NCBI GenBank assembly: GCA_951799445.1
Contig: OX637295.1
Span: 20,956,001-21,020,000, forward strand
Source: Pseudisothecium myosuroides
Taxonomy: Eukaryota > Streptophyta > Bryopsida > Hypnales > Lembophyllaceae
DNA length: 64,000 bases
Direction of reading: 5' to 3'
In this document: positions 39,251-51,159 of the stretch, piece after piece
Position numbering within the stretch: position 1 is the first letter of the stretch
Layout: the number at the start of each line of letters is the position of its first letter
The notes under the pieces: generated by a model
Told to the model about the DNA's origin: nothing
Database searches by the model: none
The model's input: only the letters and a program-made list of their open reading frames with translations
Translations under genes and position numbers: made by a program

Positions 39251-39685
39251 TTTCAAGTAGACACCCATACCAATCTTCCTCAACGTGAATTTCTCATCAA
39301 GCTTGAATGCAAACAATTGCACTCCACTACAATAATTGATGAGTGTGATATCTCCACCTTGGATTACAAAGTTGTAAACTAGTCGATAAGAAATATTGCC
39401 TTTGTAAGAAGAGCTTTGCTATTTTGACAAGTCCTTTTTTCCCTACAAACTACGTTGAAGATCTGAACTGTGATTGGAGCCCCTTAGCCTCTAAACACAA
39501 ATCACAATTCAACTAGCACTCTAGCAGATTGATTGTCAATCTTACATCAAAAAAGATGTCTTGTGTACCGATATCCTTGTCAAAAATCTTGACTAAAATC
39601 GCAAGGTATCATTCACCTACAAAACAACAAGCATTTAGGTCCACTACAGGCATTACGCATTAACAAGTACCCACTCCAATTTCAC
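39251..39685 (-). pseudogene. Decayed small plant C2-domain gene
   Basis: Minus-strand blocks, in order, resemble plant single-C2 proteins (the phloem 16-kDa/elicitor-responsive type, which bind Ca2+ and phospholipid). VKLEWVLVNA…CL matches the usual first strand (LEVLLVNAKGL). YLAILVKIFDKDIGTQDIFFD, followed by GTAAG, matches the strand with the acidic Ca2+-binding loop. APITVQIFNVV and YKGNISYRLVYN match the late '…YNVV…YKGEI.V.L.F' strands. The last block runs on to GMGVYLK|GTAAGT. Stops interrupt the blocks (TAA and TAG in the first, TGA before YLAI, two more upstream of YKGN), and a frame change separates the third from the fourth. This is inferred to be a dead or very diverged copy. The identification rests on motif order, not on an alignment. 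Confidence 0.45.
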
Positions 39686-39745
39686 TTTGACATTCAAAAA
39701 GACATCAATATCCAACAACTAGATCAATATCCAAATCAGGTTTCA

Positions 39746-40248
39746 CATTACAAAAAGTTTGAGGTCTGAATAAGGCCGTTAATTTCCAATGTTGGTTTAA
39801 AAAAATAATTATTATAATTAATTTTAATTTTAATATTCAAATAATAAATAAATAAATAAAACCCAAAAAATTGGAGGGCCAAAATTGCACGGGACAGGTT
39901 TAAAAAATAATTTTTCAAAAAAACTAAATGGAAAAAAAATTAAATTTCTAAAATAAATTAGTAATTACAAAATTCAAAAATTCAAAAATCTAATGTGGTA
40001 GTGTGGTATTACTACTGTCACATCAAATCATGATTATTTTATTATTTTTTATTATTTTTTATTTTATAATTTTATCATTCTTTATCATTTTTTATTTTTT
40101 TTATTTTTTATTTTTTATTATTCTGTTTTTTTATTTTTTATTTTTTATTTTATTATTATTAAATAAGCTAGTTCACAACTTTGGGAAGCTCATTTAAACA
40201 GCCCTTTTGAAGACCTCAAACTTCTTGTAAAGAAGACTTCTTGTAGTG
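39746..40248. mobile_element. Possible small CACTA-like element (weak)
   Basis: The right end CTTCTTGTAGTG (40237-40248) is a CACTA-type terminus. An inverted, imperfect partner (cattacaaaaagtttgag) lies at 39746. Both ends carry an 'agtttgaggtct' subterminal block in inverted orientation. No target duplication is visible. The interior is AT-only low complexity. Confidence 0.3.
40020..40165. repeat. (TTATTTTT)n low-complexity tract
   Basis: Roughly 145 bp composed almost entirely of T and A, in runs of ttattttttatt type. It has no coding potential. Confidence 0.85.
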
Positions 40249-40519
40249 AAGAATTTTGGTAATTTCAATAATGATTTTACGATTCATGTCGAATACTTCG
40301 AATTACATGTCGAATCTACCGCAAGAACTCATGTCACATGCACAACCGGATAGTAGGAAGCATCTTTCAGAACATTCATGATGTAGTAGTGGACAAAACT
40401 AGACCAGCAAAATCCAACGATGAGACCAAGAATAAAGTGTTCAATCTACCGTGTCGCTGAGGAAAGCAGCAAACTAACCTGAAATTTGGCAGCTGGTAAA
40501 TTGAGTGTAACCGAACGAT

Positions 40520-41400
40520 TACTGCAATACTGCAATCTGGCACTGAAGCTTCGCATTCAAAGAAATTAGTAGTCTTATGCAATGGAAATTGTCTACCCAG
40601 ATGCAATTAATCTCAAGTACGGGTAACCATGCACTAGATCCAGTCGATGACAGACTACAGCAACAAAAAAGATACCAGCAAGATCATTCAGGTAAAAGAT
40701 CTAGATTTCTTCCCTCATCAGCAAGTGTCTTTGCATTCCAGTATTCCACCACACGTAGGATTCGTCAGGATCTCAGACACGATCTCCGTTCAATCAACCA
40801 ATAGTACGGCACCCTAAACTTGTCAAGATCGAATGATATTGCGATACTGCAGTATAATAATGAGGCTTCGCAGTCAAGAAAAATAATTAGTCTTATTCAA
40901 GAGAAATTGTCGAAGAAATTAGTAGTCGAAGAAACTTAATCGCAAATGCGGCTACCTATGCGGCACTAGATCCAGTAATGGACCAACCAGAAACAACAGC
41001 AAAAAAAAGATACCGGCAAAACTTTTCCACGTACAAGATCTAGATTTCTTCCCTCATTAGCAAGCGTCAATGCATTCCATCAAACAGGAGGATTCGACCA
41101 AATAAGAGGATTCGACACGATCTCAGACACGATCACAGTTCAATCAACCAAAATTACGAAACCCTAAACCTTTCAAGACCAGACTTGGTTACAATTCTAA
41201 GCAAGAGTAGAAGAGATCCTTATGCATCGATCTGATGCATTCCACCAAACACAGGAGGATTCACCAAACAACAGGAGGATTCGACCAAACTAGAGGATTG
41301 GACACGATCTCAGACACGATCACCGTTCAATCAACCAAAATTAAGAAACCCTAAACCTTTCACGAAACCCTAAACCTCTCAACACCAGACTTGGTTACAA
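40520..41400. repeat. Tandem duplication of a roughly 330-bp block, third partial copy
   Basis: Copies at about 40520-40830 and 40838-41185, and a partial third at about 41230-41400, share 'agatctagatttcttccctc', 'ctcagacacgatc' and 'ttcaatcaaccaa' in the same order. The last two copies end in AAACCCTAA motifs. The block is more GC-rich than its flanks and lies upstream of the minus-strand Ser-rich gene, so it may derive from that gene's promoter or leader. Confidence 0.7.
41159..41373. promoter_or_regulatory. Three telo-box motifs (AAACCCTAA)
   Basis: Exact AAACCCTAA at 41159-41167, 41346-41354 and 41365-41373. In plants this motif is common in promoters and leaders of translation- and growth-related genes. 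Here the boxes lie 2.3-2.5 kb upstream of the Ser-rich gene's exon 1 and just downstream (on the minus strand) of a second copy of that exon. A promoter role is inference. Confidence 0.4.
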
Positions 41401-41436
41401 TTCTAAACAAGTAGAACAGATCCTGATGCATCGATC

Positions 41437-41500
41437 TGATTGCAGGACTTCTTGAAGTTCGTGAAGATCTCGAACTCTGCTCCCTACTCGCACGCTTTCC
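41437..41500 (-). pseudogene. Diverged copy of Ser-rich gene exon 1
   Basis: Minus-strand reading GKRASREQSSRSSRTSRSP aligns without gaps to GKCASRDQSASSSRTPRLP of the exon at 38673-38861, and the DNA is similar too. There is no ATG at the matching position; a possible acceptor (CTGACTAG) precedes the block. It could be a duplicated fragment or an alternative 5' exon of the downstream gene. Confidence 0.5.
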
Positions 41501-42400
41501 TAGTCAGGATTAATCGCCTGAAGAATGACTGTGGCAAAACAATGAAATCGGACTCGCTCAATGCGAGATCGATTAACAAATCGCAGCAGCAAGAACAAAA
41601 AGAAGAAATGACACCAAATGAGCTTCGCAAGCTCTCTTGAGCAGCGTCTCAAAACCCCGTGCGAATCCTGTCCCAAAAAACAACAAGATCCAGAAGAGTG
41701 GGACGAATCGGAAAAAAAAATTAATCAGCACCAGAAGCAGCTTCTCAATGTGGCGCTTCAGCACTTCGAGATAGGAGAAAGGAGACTGCAGTGATGGAAC
41801 TGCGTCCCACGAAGCACAGAAACAGGCAACGCCCGTCGTCTCCGAACCCAAGCTGGTTCTGAATCCTTCTCAGAGACCAATTCCACGGAATGCGATCGGA
41901 TGGCCAAAAAAGGCTTGAGCTGCCCTGTTCTCTGCCTCTGGCCGGCAACCACCCCCTCCTGGCCGGCCGCCCAAGACCCCACGCACTCGGGCCCTCGCCT
42001 CCTTGCCTATTCTTCAGCCCCATAGCCAGGGCACATCCCTCAAGACCGCCAAAGCTACTCATCAGCAGATGGACCACAGCCCGACCAAGTCCTAGTTCCA
42101 TTTTCACCTCACCTAAACATTCCATCTCGGTTCCAAGTCCCAAACATTGAAAAGCTACAGAAATTCTCAAGAGTTGGGTCCAACTCGAACTCCAAAAAAT
42201 TACTCGACACCGGAACCAGAATTCCAATGCGGTCATGGTACCGGTAACTGGAGATCGACAGTGACGGAGTCTGTTGCCAGCAGGTGGCGTCGAATCATTC
42301 ACGACGAACCCAAATTAATAACTCACGCTTAAGTTACTTACTGTAGGTTATCGAGAGATCCAGCGCTTAACTTCCTCTCCTTAACTTAAGCTTAGAACTA

Positions 42401-42617
42401 CACTAATAATGGTATTTAGTGTTACCTACACTAATTGATTTCAAAATGTTATAACTTTTTACTCTTGATGAATATTTTTACCAAGAGTATGGGTATTGAT
42501 ATGTTCCAAAGTTGCGGTTGTCAATGAATGTAGTTGGTAAAAATATTCATCAAGAATAAAAATTTATGGCATTTTGAAAGCAAGTAGTGTGGGTAACACT
42601 AAATACCATCATTAGTG
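42401..42617. mobile_element. MITE, 217 bp, TA-flanked
   Basis: Terminal inverted repeat CACTAATAATGGTATTTAG on the left and its near-exact complement on the right, extending through 'gttacc' and inner blocks (…tgatgaatatttttacca…) to form a long hairpin. TA lies outside both ends (42399-42400 and 42618-42619), compatible with a Tc1/mariner-type TA target. Confidence 0.75.
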
Positions 42618-42637
42618 TAATGATCCCCTCTCTGATC

Positions 42638-42846
42638 GGGGTGGATTGACCCCCTCGCTCGGCCTTACTAGGGGTGCATGTACAAAAAAAAAGCCCCTAT
42701 TTTGGCCCGATCCAGGGAGTATTATTGGTCTACTTAAACTAATTAGGGGTCTCTGATCGCAAATATGAATTCAAAATTTGCAAAAAAAAATTTGTGCGAA
42801 AAACAGGGTCGGCCCGCAGGGCCGAGCGAGGGGGTCAGTTCACCCC
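42638..42846. mobile_element. MITE family GGGGTG…CACCCC, copy 1
   Basis: Ends are inverted repeats of about 28 bp: GGGGTGGATTGACCCCCTCG and its complement. The interior includes 'aaaaaaaaagcccctatttt' and 'caaatatgaat'. A second copy with the same ends and interior lies at 54282-54510. It starts 21 bp from the previous MITE. Confidence 0.8.
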
Positions 42847-42849
42847 GGC

Positions 42850-44820
42850 CCCTTCTCTTAACTCGGTCATGTGAGGCGGACCCCTCCTTGCAGGAATTCT
42901 GGTGAGCCAGCTGGTTGGGCGGTGCAGCACGGCCATCTTCGAGGGCCCACCCAGGTCCCTTTTAAGTTACAACGGGCCGGACACCGGTACATGTCTTGGA
43001 TACACTCATTGTACAACTGGCATTTTCATCTTCCTCCTGGTTTAGGGCTCCAGACAGAGTACGCAAGGAGGGAACGAGCTGGAGGGTTCGCAGTAGAACT
43101 GTAGAACCAGTACAATGTGTGAGTCATGACGAAAGCAACTTATCAACGTCGTTCATACGATTTCAAGTGCAGTAACTTTCCTCCTGCACACTCACTGACT
43201 CAGAGTGCAGATGTCGGGACCTATTCTTGACCTCTTCTTGACCGGTAGTCCGGTACCCACTTGTACAGTTGTTTTTGGCTCCTGCTGAACTGGCAACTGT
43301 TCTCGTCAATTTCCAACACCAGAGATTTTTCCAATAAACTAAGTCTATTGTAAACTTAAGTTAGTGGGACTCACAAGCCGTCTCAGAGGACTCCTTACGT
43401 ACAGTCCGATTGTGGAACTAACTCACTGTTCCGTCTACGCTGGACCCTACTGTACTGTAGCTACAGTAATCCATCCTTTGGTAAATGCAGCGGAGATACC
43501 GGTATGCTGCAGCAGGGGTCCAAGTAACATAGATCTGTAGCGCACCTGTAAGTTACACACAATGCTATCCGAGTATGCGTCTCTCGTGAATTAATGCATC
43601 ACAGATTCACAGAAGCACATAGGACGGCAAGGTCCGTCCTGTAGTCAGAATGGAGGGTTTACACTGGTACTTACCGACGTTTCGGGCTTTCCGATGGCCC
43701 GCATATCGCTCCCTCTGTCTCATGTAATGGACGCTTCTCCAAAAGCCTGGGCGCCAGTAACAAGCCGTCACTCTGCCTTTCGATCACCTTTACTATTCGT
43801 ATCCGTCCTTGGCATAGTGAAGTGAGTGAACTATTCACATCAATATATGGATCTGAAGTTCTGAACAAGCTGGGCTGCTGGGGTGCACTTCTGCTTCTTA
43901 TCTTCGTTTGATAATACGAAGGTGAGTTCCCGTAACCTGCGTGGTAACTGAAAAAGTGCAATCCGAATTACGTTTGCAATCGATTACGATATACAATTTT
44001 CGCAGCTCTACGCGTAATTGAACAAGCTACAACAGTTGCAACGTTCGCTGTACAGAACTAGAACATGAGTTAGGACTTGAACTAGAACATGAGTTAGGAA
44101 ATTTTTGAGAATACAGGTATAGTTACATGATCGAGCAACCTGGATGCACGGTCCATGTAATCAGCTTAATTCGATAATGCAACAAGCATTGTAAAATCTC
44201 GATTCACAATTTCATTACACACATTTCAAAACTCTGGGTAGTGCATAATTGAACGAGCGACAGTAGTTATGAGGTTTGATCTCAGAACCAGAGCTTGCAT
44301 AATGAAACCGTTCTTTGTAAAATTCTAGAACCTCAAAATTCTAATCTTACATCTAGGTTTGCTGTTAACCCAACCTTACACAAATTCAAGGTTTACCAAT
44401 CTCTCTGGTCTGTAGCTCGCTGCTTCCGGCGCCAGAATCGCAACACTTTCTATGATACAGCGATTAGTTCTAAAGAAAAATCAATGAACAATTATACAAG
44501 GTTAATTACCGAGCTCTACAGGATTGCTAGCGCACAGACAGCGCATTGGCAAGGCTAAATTTGGTACAAGGTTTTCACCAATTTGCCGCTTCCTGGTCTT
44601 CACCTAGCTTTCGCTGATGAGCCAAGCTCCTGCAGATGTGAATGGATCCGAACTCCCGTCAGTCCCGTTTGAACCGAATCTTCAGCAACTCGTGGATGAA
44701 AGATGGTAGAGACTAAAGAGTCTTTTGGATTTCTGAATTCAAATTTAAGCCTTAATTAGAAATTGAAAAATTCTGGTGTGATTCTCAGACAAGGAAGGAT
44801 CACTCAAAAGCAGTGAAATT
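42850..44820. other. Intergenic, nothing recognised
   Basis: Base composition is more balanced than elsewhere. A 96-codon minus-strand frame (43671-43961) has no recognisable motif. A short direct duplication (gaactagaacatgagttagg) occurs at about 44060-44100. No gene is supported. Confidence 0.45.
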
Positions 44821-44822
44821 AC

Positions 44823-45063
44823 ACAAAATAGTGAAATTAGGTTGCCTTGACAATTAGGTTGCCTAACTTCAAGAAAGTTACTCTACAAGCCATCAAAGTC
44901 AACAAATATTATTTCTATAGATATTTGTTGTTTGTTCATGAGTCCCAATATTACAACAATACTTAATTCACTCTGCATTTTTGTAGAGAAACAATAAATA
45001 TTAATTTATATAGAGTAGAGAGTCAAGAAATTAGTGAAGGGCAACCTAATTTCATTATTTTGT
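44823..45063. mobile_element. MITE, about 241 bp
   Basis: Left end ACAAAATAGTGAAATTAGG and right end (reverse complement) ACAAAATAATGAAATTAGG, followed inward by GTTGCC on both sides. The rest is AT-rich. No clear target duplication. Confidence 0.65.
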
Positions 45064-45064
45064 A

Positions 45065-47790
45065 TAGATAATAAAAAGATGTTCAATTGGAAGACATGAT
45101 TGAAATTAGGATATGGATTTTGAAAATTTTATTCATTCAATTTTGACCTCTTCTTACTTTTGCATACAATTATTAGTAGAAAACATGCTTGAATCATTCA
45201 AGCTTCAAGACTCATAGTTGCTCTAATTTGTCTAAGTGTGGATTAGGTCAAGTGAGGGTCTTGAATTTTGGTCTACCCGAGCATCTTTTCTACTATTGCA
45301 ATATTCAATTGTCATCTTTTGGACTTTGCACAAGGTTAAATTATTTTTTTGGCTATATATGACCAAAAAAGAATCAAAACTTACTTGAAGAAGGCTTTTA
45401 GAGAGTATATATTTGGTTTTGAATATTCTTGCTAGTTTGAATGAAGTGTGTTGGAGACAGTTAAACTATCTAGGCCACACAAACTTATATAAATTTGCGG
45501 ATGAGTTATAGTAACAAATTAAGATATTGAAAAATAATAAATTCCTTGCTACTATGTTGATGACGGAGTTAAGTTTGTCATTAAAGTTTAAATTGTAGTC
45601 GATTCTTCCATTTGAATGATTGTTGTGGTTTTATTTTTATTTTGGATACATGTTTGTAATAGGGATTTAACTTAGAGCTATTTTTTCCACTTCATTCCAC
45701 TTCATTGATTGCTTTGGATTATTCTTGAATTTCAAAGATTAGGGTGGATTTGGGATTTACTTAATTATTCATATATCAATTGATTTGCCATATTCATATT
45801 ATTGGACTAAAAAATAATAGCAACCGTCAAAGAACCCTAGAAAAAGAATTTTTTTACATCGACTTGTAATTAGGTGACACAACAAAAGTGGTAGACAATT
45901 AGTTCATCCTCCAACAATAATCAAGGTAGCAAAGAATCAATCTAAATTTCACCTACAGATAATCTAAAGTTATTTTAATCCTCCAATCAAGAGTTATGCA
46001 CAAGTTTTAGAGAGGTGTTGGAAGGGACATTTTCTTTGACAATTTCAAACATCCTTTATGAATTTTGTTCATAAATTTCTTTTGGAAGTTTAAAATTACA
46101 AAAAGATTTCTATAGATGAAATTGAGCTTGATTTTTCAACTTTTCTTAGTTCAAGGTTCTAGGAGAAGTTATTCTACTATACCCAAATGAGGTCTAAAGT
46201 TTTGCTTTGAACACAATTCATGTGTTTTTGACAATGAATAGTCAAGTTCTTGTCTTCAAATTGTCCCATGTATCCTTTGAGGATTCATGACAGACAATAG
46301 ATTTCATTTCATAAACAACCTCTCCACTATGAATTTTCATAACATGTCAATGAAGTAATTCCTTCATTTTGTCATCAAAGAATTTCTTAAAATATGGATT
46401 ACAAAAAACAATTTCAATGATAAAGAATATAAACATCTAGTGTCAAAGATGACAAAGGGAGAGATAAAAATTGCATATGAAGCCAAAGAAGATTATTTTT
46501 TTTTGAAGAATATACAAACAAAGATGTTGAAGGAATAAAACTTTTAACTTTTGTTGAATATTTGTAATCTATATTTATTATGGAAGTTACATTCAAGTTT
46601 GAACAAAGCGCATTTCTTTTCAATGCAGGGACCTTTAGAGATTAATGTTAGAACAATGATGAGGTTGAAAAGTGGCCAATGGATGACTATCAAGATCGCT
46701 ATAGAAATGAAAAACTTACCTATTGGTTTATGAATCAAATCATTTTTGGCAAAGTACCTTGGTAATAGGTCTTGTTCTTTTGAGATTATCCTATTAAATT
46801 CAATTTCAATGAAATATGTTTTCTATTCTCACCTTGTAGTATATTTTGACTTTTCTACATGAAATAAATGGCTAGTCCATGGATCACCATGTAGATGCCA
46901 TACTTAACTACTTCTAGACTTCTGAAAGTCCAGAATTAATAGCAGTCATCAAGAGAGAAAAAATTATCATCAAGAGATTATGCAAAACATCGGGAGATTG
47001 ATACAAAACATCTAGAGATCTATACAAATATTGTGGGATCCCGCGATGTTATCATTGGGAGATTCCACGATTTTTTGTCCAGAATTCATTGAATAGTCAA
47101 AAAGTAGTTAAATGTGGCATGGACTAGTGTATTTTGCAATTTATGCTCTTCTTTTTGGATTTGAATTTAAGCCCCCAAAATGAATTTTTTTGTCAATTTT
47201 AGACAAAGTAATAAAATGAAGTTTATAAAGTCTAGATTCTTACTCTAATTTGAATTTTTGAAAGAATACTAATTTGAATATTGGATTGCAATATGAACGT
47301 TGGAATATTGATGTAGAGTGACATGGTAATTTTGTGCACTATAGTGTTTTACATTGTAATATTAATAGACCTTTGAAGAAGTTTTCAGATTTTTAAAACA
47401 TATTTTGTATTTTAATCATTTTTTATTCAAATATTTTGCAATAATTTCAAAAAAATTACAGAAAAACTGAAATTTTTACGACTTACAGAAAACATGTAGT
47501 TACATCTCTGAAAAAGAAATACAACAGATTTCAAGTGTATATAGTTGACTAAACTTTTTCATTTCATTTAAGGTTTATTGTTGTATTAATTACTTTGTCT
47601 AAATATCAATGCTCCACCAATAGAGCATTGATAGTGTGTGGAATGCGTACATGTTCAATTCACACACACTGGAAGTCAAAAGTTGTTGCCTATGAACTGG
47701 CAGAGAGGTTGACAATTACAATTACAATGTCGATTCTACACTGGATTGCCTAATTAGTGTGTGTGACACTAATTTACTAATTAGAGTGTA
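45065..47790. other. AT-rich intergenic DNA with repeat fragments
   Basis: No gene recognised. The part around 46020-46220 resembles 7040-7250 (shared 'agttcaagg', 'ctactat', 'aacacaatt' blocks). The part around 46740-46800 resembles 53945-54000 (shared 'atcatttttggcaaagtacct'). These are probably fragments of old elements. Confidence 0.4.
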
Positions 47791-47799
47791 TCACTCTTT

Positions 47800-49660
47800 T
47801 TATCCCTAAAGTCCTAAGGCCTTTTTCCATCCAAAATCACTCAAAACAACCATTTCTATTTCCAAGAGCGAATTTTTATATTTTTTAATATTTTTTTTCC
47901 ATATCTAACCGTAGAATCTTGTATTAGGCTGGTATAAAAATGTGTGGAAGAAATTTCAAAAACTTTGATTGTGTAGATTGCAAGATATTTGCATTTAATC
48001 CCTAAATGCCCAAACACCGCTTTTTGGCAACATAGCAATTTTGGGCAGCTCACTATGAACAAATCTTTTCTTTTTTTTCTTTGAAATTTTCACACAACAT
48101 ATGCCTAAGGAGTAGCTTTAAGACCCAACAATTTTCATAATTTTTGACTAAATGGTTAAAAAGTTATTGTATGATATGTAATTTTCATTGCTTGGCGGAC
48201 AACCCGGGTAGCTGAAAAAAATTCTTTAATCTCTAAACGCCCAAGGCCTTTTTTGATTTTTTAGGAATTTGCTGTAAATTGAACAAAAAGCCAACATTTT
48301 GATAAGTTGTATATATTTTTTTTAAACTGTAACCGTACATTCAAACTAGACATGTTAAAGATCACATAAGAAAAGAAAACACAAAAATATCACTTATGAA
48401 TTGAAAGATTATAATATTTGAACATGAGGGTGTTAAAATTGCAAAAATGACTTGAAGTCTTTCAATCCTCTTTTCACATGCCAAATCTAAAAAGTTGGTC
48501 ACCAAAAAAATATGAGGTTAAAGGATCTAACATGTATAACCCCAATCAATTTATAGCTTCTCAAAATCTACTCTACAATTTTCTTAAATGAATTTCTAAG
48601 GTATTTTTTTCTCCATGATCTACAGTAGTGTATTTGAGGCTCATTTCCAAGTCAAGATTCCAATGGACACCCTTGCACAAAATATAGAAATTTACACGTA
48701 ATTCAAAGCTTTCTACGAAAAGTCAAGATTACAATGGACACCCTTGCACAAAATCTTGAACAAGAAAAATTATAATCAATCATTTTCAAAATCGGACTTC
48801 TGACGCTAAAAATAGACTTCAAAAAGAATTTAAAAAAATATATAAACTATTAAAAATAGCAACTTTGTTAGGTTTTATTTAACTTCAAAGAATTGCCTCA
48901 GCACCAAAATTTGGTGCCTTAGGCATTTAGTGGTCAAGTTTCACTTTTTTTTAAATAAAAATTTGAAATTGGTTTATAAGATTTATATATAATTATGTGG
49001 AAAGCTTTTAATCATTCCATTTTGATCAATGAAATGAAAGTTATGAGGAGTTTTAGTTTGCAGGGATTTATGGAATCTCTACTCTAAAATAAACTTTGAA
49101 GTTGTTTAATTAACTCAATTTTCAATACTCATTGGAAAAAATAGAATCATAGGATGTAGATTGTTTAATACAACATGACAACCATTGGAACTGGCATTTT
49201 TCAATTTCATAAATAAATTCATAATAATTTAGTATTTTGAATCATTCTCTACTTCTTTCTACTTATTATTTTTTTCCTATATGTTTTACAATTCCAAATG
49301 ATCTAAAAATTTTCAAGCATGTAGCCAACTTGCCTTGGAAAATAAATTTAAAGAAGCACCACCATTTGGGACATTTTTTCATACAAATGTGAACATGTGA
49401 AGTGCAACTGACCAGTTTTTTGCACCGCCCCCAAAAGGAATTTTGTCAATTCAAATGCTAATATCTTGTAATCCACACATTGGAAATTTCTGAAATTTTT
49501 TCCACATCCGTTCACAAACCAGCATATTGGAAGATCCGCCAATTACATGTGTTCGAAAATGTTTTTTTTTCTAAAATTTGGTATTTGTACTAGAAATGGT
49601 AGTTTTGGAGTATTTTGGTGAAAACATCGTCAAAAACATTTAGGAGTTAAAATGAAGAAA
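47800..49660. repeat. R1 family, composite copy B
   Basis: 47800-48000 matches R1 in minus orientation ('…catttct…', 'gattgcaagatatttgcattt'). 48000-48245 matches it in plus orientation ('tttgggcagctca', 'ttaaaaagttattgtatga'). 48930-49660 is a further plus-oriented segment collinear with 12210-12905. The 48245-48930 interval is not found in the other copies and may be an insertion. An internal 35-bp duplication lies at about 48655-48760. Confidence 0.65.
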
Positions 49661-50329
49661 ACAAGTTTTTTTGCACCTTGTTCAACTAGATTTTTTGGCG
49701 TTGAATCTTCTTGATTTAAAAATTATCCTCCATTGATTTTGAATTTCTATTTTTTTATGTTGAAGAATTTAGTTGAAAGTTTAGGAAAAAACTAAAAAAC
49801 CACATACTTAATTTTCTCTCATTAAAAAATTAATAAATAGAAGAAGGTTTTAAATTGAAGAAAAAACAAAAAAAATAATGGCTTTAAGATGGAAATGAAA
49901 CACACTAATTTCAATGGTGAGATTGTTCTAGCAAGAGATTTTAACCTTATAAAACTTTTTTGGGGGGGAAATTGTAAAATTATGATCAGAAATGAATCCT
50001 ATAAGTTATTTTTTCAAGAAGATGCTTTGATTTTCCAAAAAACAAGATTGTCCATAAGTTTCTCATAACAAATCCAAATGGAATGAATCAAAGTAGCCCA
50101 TGTAGATAAAAATATAATCTATGAGAAATAAATTTTTTAAATATTTTATTTGAAGTTTTCGTGAAATTTTTTTGTACCCATTGAATTAAAATTTGGACTT
50201 TTTGTGCCATAACTTTTGCCCCTCGCACCAATTGAAATAAAAATTATATTTCCAAAAAGCCAATGTACATTTCTATCTTCACTAAAAATTTAAAAAAAAT
50301 TAATAAAAATTAAAACCACAAGAGCCTGC

Positions 50330-51150
50330 CCGAAATCCATTTTGTCCCTCGAGGGGACAATGGGACTTTAGCAGGATTAACCCCTAAAGGATTGTTGTCC
50401 CTTTGGGGGACAAATGGAATTTTGAGCAAGTACCTACGGGCTAAATTTTTCTTGTGATTTTTTGAATTTTTTCTAAAGATAGAAAAATTGATAAGCTTTG
50501 TGGGAATATAATTTTTTTTACAATTGGTGCCTAGGAACAAAAGTTATGACCAAATAAGCTCAAAATAGGGGACAGGGAGCAGCCTGGGCAGCAAAAAAAA
50601 ATTTGCAAAAATTTGAATTTTTTTTTAAATATTTTTTTCTCATAGATTATACTTTTTTCTATCTGGAAAGCTTTAATTCATTTCATTTGGATATGTTATG
50701 AGAAAGTTATGGACATTCTTGTTTTTCGGGTAGTTTGAGCATCTTCTTGAAAAAAATAACTTGTAGGATTCATTTTTGAATGCAATTTTTCAAATTTTTC
50801 AAATTTTTTAAGAATGATAAATAATTATGATTTTTTGAATTTTTTTCCCCCTAGAATCTCAACTCAATTCTCCACTATAAAGATTTAAAGCTCAAAACTA
50901 TATAGTGCAATAAATTTAAGTTAAAAATGTTTAAAGTCAAAAAATTTAGTCCCGCAATGTGTTGAAAAACTTGTTTTTTTCACTTCAAATGCAGATATCT
51001 TACAATCTATGCGTGAATTCAAAAAAAATTCCACACATTCTTATACTAGTTCAATGTAAGATCCTATAGTTAGATGTGCAAAAAAAACATTTTTCAAATT
51101 TTTTTACTCTTTGCTATAGAAATGGCAGTTTTCAGTGTTTTGGGGCAAAA
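50330..51150 (+). repeat. R1 family fragments, copy C
   Basis: 50950-51150 repeats the right part of R1 ('caaatgcagatatctta', 'tagaaatggcagtttt'). 50330-50600 shares its 'cccctaaagg' and 'aaaagttatg' blocks and contains a short inverted repeat ttgtccctcgaggggacaa. Confidence 0.5.
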
Positions 51151-51159
51151 AAAAGTTAA

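Noticed and set aside
39746..40248. Confident call of a CACTA element here
   Set aside because: The left end is imperfect and there is no matching target triplet, so it is kept only as a weak entry.
41745..42302. 185-codon minus-strand frame in a GC-richer stretch
   Set aside because: No domain, unusual composition (Trp/Cys/Gly-rich), other frames open in the same place, and no splice or start support.
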